Below are positions 55,715 through 64,000 of a DNA stretch of 64,000 nt, piece after piece. Below the pieces are notes generated by a model, which saw nothing but the letters and a program-made list of their open reading frames with translations, had not been told where the DNA came from and did no database searches. Every line of letters starts with the position of its first letter. The first letter of the stretch is position 1. A program made the translations under genes and the position numbers. The DNA is from Cryptomeria japonica (lineage: Eukaryota > Streptophyta > Pinopsida > Cupressales > Cupressaceae): contig NC_081412.1 of NCBI RefSeq assembly GCF_030272615.1, positions 666,546,352-666,610,351 on the forward strand, in the 5' to 3' direction.

Positions 55715-55885
55715 TTAGGAAATGATAAGTTGGGGTGAGACTAAACTCCTTGGGATCTTACTTTTACTATGAAGTTGGGACGAGGGAGGGGCAAGCTGAA
55801 GAAAGACTAGTCTCTTGGGATCTACTTTTATTGTCAAGTTGGGGTTAGGAAGGGATGAGCTGGAAGGAGACTAATCCCCTAAAGA
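55715..55885. repeat. Degenerate repeat of about 70 bp, two to three copies
   Basis: The phrase AAGTTGGG(G/A)...GAGACTA(A/G)...TGGGATCT(T)ACTTTTA recurs starting near 55726, 55782 and 55838. Divergence is high. No coding sequence is seen. Confidence 0.6.
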
Positions 55886-55889
55886 TGCA

Positions 55890-58070
55890 CACAATCGCCC
55901 ACAAACCGATCCATATTTTATTAGTGGTTCATACAAACCCATCTCTCCTTAGAATGAATGGTACACTTAATACATCTATCTTAAGAATGAATGGTTCATT
56001 TAGCATCCATTGCATGTAGGTGATGAAACATCAAGACCGTACTATTCTGATTTAAGCATGCTTAACCATGAAGTTTCTTCATAGTAGAATAACATAATTG
56101 AATTATAATATTAAAATCATCAATTTGAATTGTAAATTTTGTTTGAAATGATATCACAGTTTATAATAATAGATAGATTTTAGATTAAACTTAATGAAAT
56201 ACAATGCTTATGTATTTTGATATATATATTAAAATATCAAGTGATATTTAACAAAATTGGTTAAAGATAAAATCCAATCTTAATGTTATATTTTGTCCAT
56301 TCGTTAACTTGGTGGGAATTTCTCAGAGGCTACGGTTAAAATGGAGATATAAGGATATGCAAACATATAATTCTTCACCCCTTATTGTTTGGTTTGCTAA
56401 CATTACTCCTAGGGTAGTGGCTGTGAAAAGAATCGAAGATATTCATATTTGAGAACATTGCTACGTTTCTTTGTAAACATTCCCACCAGGCAAAAATGTA
56501 GAGGCATATTTCAAATTCACTTACAAATATGTTGCGTCTAAAGGAGGACCATAGCCATCCATACCAACAAATTGGTATGAGGCCGAATCTTGAGTGCCGA
56601 CAGCATTTGTATATTGTGTAATCGATGCTCCTGATTCAAAGGAAATAACACATTATTTCCATAGCTAAAGATAGTTTTATTGCACTCAATTGAATATTGT
56701 GTGTTCAGCATATACCATTTAGCAACAAAAATTCAGTGACATTTGCAAAAACAAATATCATTTCCCGAATGAATAATATATTACAGATTTGATAACGTTG
56801 TGATTAATAGCAAAACTTATAAGAAAAGAATGTTGTTAGTGTGAGAGACTATTCATAGATTTTCCTATTGTTAGATAAATTTATTTTTATACAAGTTTAA
56901 CTTTATAAAAGTGATAGGATGATTGTTTGTCAGTAAATACAAGATTTATATGGCATAATTTAAATTTGATTTACTAGAAATAATATTTCTAATAAGTTAT
57001 TTTTCTTAAATGCATTTTTTTTTAATCATGTATCAATTTGTGTATGAAAGTCTATTGTGTATATATGGGAAGGTTTTCTAGATATGGGAAGTCTTCTAAG
57101 ATTATCATATAATAGGGAGTGTGGTGATTAGAATAACAATTTTGTATTCTCCAAACTACAAGTTTTTTTAGAACTAGAAAACAATTTTGCTTTAATATAG
57201 CATATGTACCTTATCCTTTGGTAGCAAATTCATATGTCATTTGGTGCATATACATTTTTCTCCTATTTCACATCAATTGTGTTCAAGTAATCTATGTTTC
57301 ATTTGAAAACTTCTAGATTTCAAAATAATAAAATCTAGAAGATGAGGAGTTATAGTTACTACATAAAAGTAATGGAAAAGTAAATGTAATTTATATTTAG
57401 TAATAGATTTTGTGATTTATCGCACAATATGATATTAGAGGGAAGTGGCTATCTGGTCCCTGGATGCATCAATTACACAATTTAATTATATAAATTGTTA
57501 TTGTTTATTTGAAGTAATATGAGCTAGCTATGAAGACCCCTTTTGAAAACTTTCAAAGATATGGGCATTCTAAAGGGCGTCTTTCCTTTTATATATTTTT
57601 AATCATTTTATAATGATTTGTTTTTAAATTCCAAGAATTGGATAACCCCTTGAAAATTGCAAGTGTGTGACATATAATAATAGTTTTGTAAAATAAGATT
57701 GAATATACCATATTTTGATGTATTCATTATATAATTTAACTTTATTTAATTTTATTACTTATTTTAAGTAATATAGAAATAATTAAAAGGTTCTAGAAAC
57801 AAGAAAATAATAATAAGTTAGATTGATCAACTTAGAATAATTATTAATCTTAAATCAATTAAATTAAAATTTTCTAATAGAAATAAATGCAGGGATGACC
57901 TCACAACATAGCAGTTAGTTGTGAGCCTCCTACATGGGAGGTCTTGGAGACTTGGGCATGGAAGATAGGATAACACAAAGAGATATAAAGGGTGTTATTA
58001 CAAAACAAATTGTGGACAACACAAAGAAATATAAGGGTGTTATGGAACGGCTTAAACCACACACAATAAG
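55890..58070. other. AT-rich stretch without recognisable genes
   Basis: I see no long frames, terminal repeats or family motifs in these roughly 2.2 kb. From 57895 there is a short GC-richer segment (GCCTCCTACATGGGAGGTC) containing a small palindrome, followed by a duplicated AACACAAAGA(G/A)ATATAA(A)GGGTGTTAT block (57972 and 58018). Confidence 0.45.
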
Positions 58071-58076
58071 CTTACA

Positions 58077-58246
58077 CTTCTAGACTTAAAAGCGTTAAAC
58101 ACTTAGAGTTGACTGACATTTTCTAAGCTTAATATGTTGCTTAATGTATGTGGTCACACTAAGAATATACTTCTAGACTTAAAGTGTTAAACACTCAGAA
58201 TTGACTAACATTCTCTAGGCTTAATATGTTGCTTAGTGTGTGTGGT
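58077..58246. repeat. 93-bp tandem duplication
   Basis: CTTCTAGACTTAAA occurs at 58077 and 58170. Both copies proceed through GTTAAACACT and TTAATATGTTGCTTA to a GTGTGTGGT-like end. Confidence 0.85.
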
Positions 58247-58292
58247 TAAAGGCTGGCCTGGTGGTATTGCCAAACAAACTGCCCTAATTTGC

Positions 58293-58475
58293 AAAAACAC
58301 AAATCTTGGTAACTCAATTGTTTCTCAGCGCAACTTTAAAAACACAAAATCTTGATAAGTCAATTGTTTCTCAAGGGAAACTGTAAAAACACAAAATCTT
58401 GATAACTCAATTGTTTCTCAAGAGAAACTGTAAAAACACAAATATTGATAATTCAATTGTTTTTCAAATTTTTTT
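58293..58475. repeat. 47-bp tandem repeat, four copies
   Basis: AAAAACACAAA starts copies at 58293, 58338, 58385 and 58432. Each has CTTGATAACTCAATTGTTTC and most have TCAAG(G/A)GAAACTGT. The last copy decays into a T-run. Confidence 0.9.
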
Positions 58476-58540
58476 TTGCATTTTTAGAACATTGAGAAGG
58501 CGAATTAAGAAGATTGAACCAGTAAAAATTATATAAAAAT

Positions 58541-58614
58541 CTATTATAATATACAAATTTTATGTTTTTAACAGAAAATTCTATTATAATATACAAATTT
58601 TATGTTTTTAACAG
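58541..58614. repeat. 40-bp tandem duplication
   Basis: CTATTATAATATACAAATTT followed by TATGTTTTTAACAG occurs twice, at 58541 and 58581, with no differences in the shared 34 bases. The identity suggests a recent duplication. Confidence 0.9.
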
Positions 58615-58619
58615 ATGCC

Positions 58620-59560
58620 TTTTGTGTGGAGATTAATAGAGTCCATCAAAGCTTACACCGACAACCAATATTCAACGACAACCAAAATTCAACCACGCAA
58701 GGTTGATAGCCAGGAGCCTACCAGTGATCCAACTATCCTAAAGCACCTTAGCTCCCATTAACTAGTATAATTGTTATGATACTTTCCTCCAGGAACTGGA
58801 GCCACCATTGCAGAGACAGTCGAGCGGAAAAAGAAGACCCGCAATCCACAAAATAACCATTCTTTGAGGGGTTCGAGACAAAATGGTTTCTACGAAATTA
58901 CCTAGCCAACCACCACACTATAGATAAAATCAAAGAAGTCTCCAATCCAGTTCCAATTCTTGAAACACTCTAACCAAAGAAGCTTATCCAAAATCCCGTT
59001 GCCTCTTTCCACCATGTATCTATGTCTTTCTAGATTTGGACCTGCTAAATCCATCACAAACTGCAACCTGTGGACAACTGCTTCCAAGATGAGTAACTTG
59101 TGGAGGTCACGGGGACAAGGAATTCTGACTCCAGGCTGTGCAAAGTTAACCGCATCCTCCAATCTGCTCAAATATTTTTTTCTCAGCGGCATTCTGGTGA
59201 GTGCTAAAACTATTGTTTTAGATTCATTTATATCTAGCAAAGCACCCACAAAACACAAGGCTAAATCAGAATTGACCCTATAACGGTCGTCCTAACCAAA
59301 GAATTCCTATCTAAGGATTAATCTCATTGCCATGGTGTCCAATATCCTCGACACTCTGAAGACCGAAAAATACTTCCCAGAAAGGCCATTCGGTGCTTCT
59401 CTCACACTAGACAGACTGGCGTTTCCATCATGAATGTCATAAAATGCATCTTGTTTGGATCAGAGCCGAGCTCATTCCTTCTTAACGTACCCTAAGTTCA
59501 TTAAATGGCATATTTAAGAACACCTCAATTGTCATAGATCAATATGGGTGATGCTCTCAT
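58620..59560 (-). other. Degenerate sequence of unclear origin, short minus-strand frames
   Basis: A minus-strand frame of 118 codons (59258 to 58902) reads KKYLSRLEDAVNFAQPGVRI and RDLHKLLILEAVVHRLQFV but matches no family I recognise, and the plus strand is open as well. Given the reverse-transcriptase relics just to the right on the same strand, retroelement debris is most likely. Confidence 0.3.
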
Positions 59561-59629
59561 ATGAAAGAAACGGAGACTTTGAAAAACCTTCTTCAAAATT
59601 GCTTGCAAGAATCCACCCCATCTGTCGCA

Positions 59630-59860
59630 ATGTTTGCTAAGTAGTCAGCCTTTGCATTTGCTTTCATATACACATGATTTGTCTAAGAAATATTCAAATG
59701 TTTGTGAGACTCCTAACACCTCTCTAATGCAAAGCAGATTTGACATTGCCAATGATGGACAAGGTACTCCTTGTAATGATCAAGTCATCAACATAGAGCA
59801 CAAGTAGGAAATGAGAGTCATCTTATCGCAAAATGTAGACATTTGGGTCTGAATGATGTT
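59630..59860 (-). pseudogene. Reverse-transcriptase and RNase H relics
   Basis: Minus-strand translation near 59812-59777 gives LLVLYVDDLIITRSTLS, the Copia-type YVDD active site, followed by IIGNVKSALH. Further along the same strand (about 59690-59635) comes HVYMKANAKADYLANIATDG, resembling the end of an RNase H domain (N-A-x-AD-x-LAN). The order and spacing are not those of an intact element, and stops intervene. This may be two debris pieces. It is short and non-functional. Confidence 0.5.
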
Positions 59861-59908
59861 AGCAGCAATATTGTACACAAAAATAAAACTAGTTAATTAA
59901 GTGGTAAT

Positions 59909-60129
59909 TGTCGTGGTTAGTTGGCAATCGAGGGGTGGCAGTTGCGGTGCGACGGTTGGCGCTCGCACCCCCTCGGTATCTTTATATACCTTCAAATGAA
60001 ACTTGTGAAAGGACAATTATGAATGGAATAACATCTCTTATATTACATCTGATATCTATGGCATTATTATTATTCTGCATTACGTGTTTTATCTGTATGT
60101 TTTAAGTTATTCACTCGAGAGGGCAAACA
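59909..60129 (+). mobile_element. Short 5' LTR of a Ty3/Gypsy element
   Basis: The segment starts TGTCGTGG and ends GGGCAAACA, with TGT/ACA termini, and is 221 bp long. A TATA box TTTATATACC lies at 59981-59990 after a CpG-rich stretch (GGTGCGACGGTTGGCGCTCG). The end abuts TTTGGCGCCATTGCC, a Gypsy primer-binding-type sequence. The start is chosen on terminal inverted symmetry and is moderately certain. Confidence 0.65.
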
Positions 60130-60131
60130 TT

Positions 60132-60144
60132 TGGCGCCATTGCC
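60132..60144 (+). promoter_or_regulatory. Gypsy primer binding site
   Basis: TGGCGCCATTGCC directly follows the LTR end (two T bases between) and resembles the TGGCGCCGTTGCC class common in plant Ty3/Gypsy elements. Gag starts 15 bases later. Confidence 0.75.
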
Positions 60145-60159
60145 TAGACATACTCGGGA

Positions 60160-60474
60160 ATGGAAGACGCGGATGGTGCACGGACACGATGGGCCTACCC
60201 ATTAAACCCAGAGGCCGACGACGCTCAAACAGAGCTCTACAATAGAGAAGACACTACGATGAGGGAATTTTCAATTATGCTCCAGGTAGCCATCGAGACC
60301 TACGTCCGACGAGAGGCCACGGAGGCTGAAATCTCACCAAGTGTCGTGTGGACAGCACTGGAGGTTAGCTCGACAGTAAATCGGTTGATGAACCACCTCC
60401 CCCAGTTGCTTGCACAGGCATCGCTGGCACAACAAGCTCGCCTGGAGGAGATTGCCCGGGAAGAGCAACGCTAA
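60160..60474 (+). pseudogene. Gag N-terminal fragment of the Gypsy element
   Basis: The frame MEDADGARTRWAYPLNPEAD opens just after the primer binding site and ends in TAA at 60474, followed in frame by QILQQYEES. The capsid core that should follow is missing. About 60520-60700 is unrelated AT-rich sequence, so most of gag was deleted or replaced. Confidence 0.65.
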
Positions 60475-60722
60475 CAAATCCTCCAACAGTACGAAGAAAG
60501 CAGCTGTCGGGGAAGCGGAGCATGATGGCACGATGCCAAGAGAAAATTGAACCCTGATAAAAGAACATTCTATAATTGAATAAGATGTCATAATATTGAC
60601 ACAAGTTGTATCTGATGAAATGAATTAATAAAGGCGTGTTCTGGTTTTATGTGTTCTTATTTATGGAAATGTACAACAATTAATGCCCAAACTATTATGC
60701 CACTGCATCATCCGGTGGTTAA

Positions 60723-63657
60723 AGAGGAAACCGAAGAGGAGGGAGAGGCAACAACAACAACAACAACAATTGGACCAGAATGCAGTATGATGCTAAGGGG
60801 CGGCCAATAATTCAATGTCAGGCCTGCAACCAGTGGGGGCACTTCGCTCGGGAGTGCCAGAATACTAAAACCCCTCAGAGCTTGTGTAGATGGTGCGGCC
60901 CCGGTGACCACGATGACACACACTTCCCTAAGCAGGGGGTGAATCTGTTCAATATTGAGAAGAGGGGTGAAGACAAAGAAGTGCTAGCAATCACTCGCGC
61001 GCAGGCAAAGAAGGCAACCTATCTCGACCCCCACACGGAGAAGGAGAGATTGCGGGAGGTGAAGGCCGACATTGAACGGGAGATGGCAGCGGATGGACGG
61101 AAGAACACGGAGATGATGAGTCCCTCAACCCACCTAAAAGTGGAAAAGAATATCTTTGGGCAAATCTTGCAGATGGAGGTGCCGATAAAGGTAAAAGACC
61201 TTCTAGACTCTATGCCACATTTGAGGACTACCATCCTCACTAATGTCCAAAGCACCACACATGCATCTTCGAGTGCACCACAAGTGGAGGTTCCCATCAG
61301 CCCTTCGACGAGTGCACCACAGGTGGAGGTTCCTGTCAGCCCTTCGATCGACCCGATGTTACTAGCCTTGAGTAGTGGTAGACACCCAGCTGTGGTAGAA
61401 ATGGGTATCCGTGAGACCATTCTGAAGGACACCATTGTGGATGAGGGTTCTGGAGTGAATGTACTACCAGAAGAGACATGGAAAAGGCTGGGGAAGCCCA
61501 CTTTGTGGCCACCCAAATTCAATCTGGTGGGAGCTGACCAACATGGCATCAAGCCACTCAGCTTATTGATGGCCCAGTAAGTGACAATTGGTACGCAACC
61601 ATTCCTGTTAGATTTTATGGTTATTCCCTCGAAAAAGAAAGGCTATGACGCCATCCTGGGGAGAGTGTGGTTGGTCACCACCAGGGTGAACCATAACTGG
61701 AAGAAAAATACACTCTTCGTGGAGAAGGGAGGGTAGAAATATATCATTGACCTACGGACCCAAGATGTTGGTGAAGAACTCGCCTCTTCAGACTCAGACT
61801 CAGAGGACTCTAATAAATGGGAACGGGGTTCTGACGAAAGCAAAGGCAAGAATGTGATGGAGCCAAATAGTGAAGGCGTACTCGAATTGGAGGAATGTTC
61901 TGAAGATGAGGTGTGCTCACTCAACGAGCTCTTCCATTGGCAAATGGAGGATTACGGACTCTTTCAATGCAACATGTTGCAGATAGAGGAGCCCGCCAAT
62001 AAGGAGGTCTTCCCTTCGGAATACAAGGAATATAAGGAGGGGGAAGCCCGAGTGGACGAGGCACCCGCACATCAGTTCGAAAAAGACAAGCCAATTCAAT
62101 TTGAAGAATCCAAGATGAAGGCAACAAACCTGGGAAAAGAGGAGGACCCACGAAATATATTAGTTGGGGATGACTAGGATCCCGTGCTAAAGGCAGCGGC
62201 CTTCAAAATATTTCTGGAGTTTAAAGATGTCTTCGGACGGATGTATAAAGACCTGAAGGGAGTACCTCCCAAACTGTGCGTGCATTGCATCCCGTTGGTA
62301 CCCGGAGCCCAGCTTGTATGAAAAAGACCGTACTAGATGAACCACAACTATGCAGTGCAGGCGAATGAAGAGATAGAAAAAATGCTCGAGGCCAGTATCA
62401 TTTTCAAAGTGCAAACAAGCGAATGGGTGTCTCCCATAATCATTTCACTAAAGAAGGAGGCTAACCAAATAAGGATTTGTGTGGACTTCCGGTGTCTCAA
62501 TGCAGTTACGATTAAAGACCCCTTCCCAATCCCGTTTACAGACAACATATTGGAGGAAGTGGTCGGCCATGAGATGTACTCATTTTTGGATGGATTCTCC
62601 AGATATAACCAGATCTCAATCGCTGAGGAAGATAAATTGAAGACCACCTTTGTGGTCGAAGATGGTGTCTATGCATACAACCGGATGCCATTCGGCCTAT
62701 GCAATGCACCTGCAACATTCTAGCAAATTATACTACACATATTTGACAAGATGTCGATAGGGAATTTTAAAGCCTTCCTCGACGACTGGTCCATCTATAG
62801 CGAGCAAGATACGCATTTGGTAGCCCTCAGAGAGTGCCTGGAGAGATGTCGAAGGGCAAGGCTGGCCCTTAATCCCAAAAAATGTCGATTTATGGTACCT
62901 CAAGACAAATTGCTTGGGCACATTGTATGCAAAGCAGGTCTGAAGACGGACCCAGACAAAATACAGGTGATCGTGGAGATGGAGCCTCCTACGGATGTCA
63001 CCTGGGTAAAGTCCTTCCTGGGCCATATCAACTACTATAGGAGGTTCATAAAAAACATTGCACAAATATCCCACCACTTGGACAAGCTTACTCGCAAGGG
63101 TGATCCGTACACCTAGGCGACCCCGGAGAGTGAAGCATTTGAGGAATTGAAGACAAGGTTGGTAGCTGCTCCCATCCTGGCTTACCCCAACTGGGACAAG
63201 GAGTTCCATGTCCATGTGGATGCTTCAAACTTTGCGATTGGTGCCACACTAGCCCGAGTGGGGAATCACGGGTTGGATCATCTCGTCTATTTTGCCAGTA
63301 GGCTGTTATCCAAAGTAGAGAAAAATTACAGCACAACAGAATGAGAGGCATTGGGGATGATCTATGCGGTGCAAAAATTTAGACACTACCTGTTGGCGAC
63401 ACTGTTCACATTTTACGTAGACCATCAAGCTCTCATGTACTTGGTCAACAAGCCAATAATATAGGGAAGGATTAGTCAATGGCTACTCTTGCTACAAGAG
63501 TTTACGTTCACCATTATCGTGCGGCCTGGGAAAAGCCATGTGATAGCAGACCAATTATCACGCATAAAGTCATGAGAACTAGCGGAAGGGGTGAATGATG
63601 ATTTTCTAGACGCCCACCTATTCCAAATTGCTGCATTGCCACAATGGTACTGTGTGG
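60723..63657 (+). pseudogene. Gypsy polyprotein: zinc knuckle, protease, RT, RNase H
   Basis: One frame runs the full 2.9 kb with no frameshift but ten in-frame stops (61578, 61734, 62175, 62319, 62334, 62721, 63114, 63342, 63462 and 63573). It begins with RGNRRGGRGN and an Asn run, then the CCHC knuckle CQACNQWGHFAREC. A protease-like IVDEGSGVNVLPEETW follows. RT has WVSPIIISLKKEANQIRICV, FSRYNQISIAEED, MPFGLCNAPATF and the catalytic FLDDWSIYS (about 62776). LGHINYYRRFIKN follows, then RNase H with FHVHVDASNFAIGATL and HVIADQLSRI. Homology ends near QIAALPQWY; no integrase is present. Every stop is one transition away from Gln, Arg or Trp codons. Confidence 0.85.
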
Positions 63658-64000
63658 GGGAAAAAGTGACACTAAGCAAACATGCCCTAATCTCACTTTC
63701 AATCACACATTTGTGGAATACGAAAGAGCTTAGAGGTATCACACAATTGGCTACTTCTTTTTGTGGAAGAGAGAGCCACGGGCTACCTATTAGGATTTCT
63801 ATTCCTTTGTTGCAATTGAAAGATGAAATGATGCAAGTTCAATCCCTAACCCCAAAGTGCAAGTATGAACTAATGACAAGATTGCAGAATTGAACTTAAA
63901 CAATGGAAAGCTGTAAACACAAGGACAAGATAAGAATGCAAATGCGTACCCGGAGTCAAAATCTGAGTGAAATTGTTCGGGACGGGGGCGCGGGCGCCAT
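63658..64000. other. Sequence beyond the truncated Gypsy element
   Basis: The polyprotein homology stops near 63657. A shifted plus-strand frame continues to 63893 without recognisable domains. The last 25 bases become GC-rich (GACGGGGGCGCGGGCG). No integrase, polypurine tract or 3' LTR is seen before the window ends. Confidence 0.45.

Noticed and set aside
55890-57890. Possible hidden gene in the 2-kb AT-rich stretch
   Set aside because: No frame, splice pattern or protein similarity could be supported.
1-64000. tRNA and rRNA genes
   Set aside because: No cloverleaf-compatible segment with a convincing T-loop or rRNA core was noticed by eye. A tRNAscan run would be needed to exclude weak ones.

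Overview
This window looks like repeat-rich nuclear DNA of a seed plant, most likely a gymnosperm (conifer-type). That is an inference from AT-rich sequence, spliced plant-type coding, layered old retrotransposons, plant L1-type LINEs and very sparse host genes. Nothing bacterial is present. The only secure host coding sequence is one ankyrin exon of an integrin-linked-kinase-like gene on the minus strand (7035-7271). Almost everything else is transposable elements inserted into one another.

Layout. 9-2025: candidate solo LTR. 2026-7034: non-coding, with short arrays. 7035-7271: kinase exon. 8736-12403: Mutator-like DNA transposon with about 970-bp terminal inverted repeats and no transposase. 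About 13150-17930: decayed L1-type LINE split by a solo LTR (15159-16607, target duplication ATAGA). 17969-21423: Copia-type LTR pieces, including a minus-strand LTR with its polypurine tract and a five-hairpin array. 21424-32896: element B, carrying nested element C (23246-27729). 32957-35176: a minus-strand Copia-like element with a Met-tRNA primer binding site and an unrecognised ORF. 35185-46368: an hAT transposon whose transposase gene is split by element A (36864-44414). 46377-49400: LTR remainder, unannotated sequence and a CpG-richer ORF. 49420-55645: second LINE. 55700-59900: AT-rich sequence with tandem repeats and reverse-transcriptase relics. 59909-64000: Ty3/Gypsy remnant with LTR, primer binding site, gag, protease, RT and RNase H.

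The most unusual content is the family formed by A, B and C. Each copy starts TGTTGTGACC, ends in CAACA or CAGCA, and is flanked by an exact 5-bp target duplication (GGCAG, GGTAG, CGTCC), so the ends are well defined. None contains a second LTR, a primer binding site or any pol domain. Each carries about 13 copies of a hairpin near GCTCCTGTCCCT...AGGGACCAGAGC, spaced very regularly at about 166 bp, followed by a TATA box. A has an intact 1,079-codon ORF of unknown function, B has a decayed copy, and C lacks it. A second TATA box and a telobox-like palindrome follow the ORF. The simplest reading is a giant solo LTR (about 7.5 kb) whose U3 region encodes its own large protein. A new kind of non-autonomous element is the alternative.

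Insertion order can be read directly: an older LTR received B, and B's ORF received C. Separately, a Copia-like LTR received the hAT element, and the hAT transposase received A.
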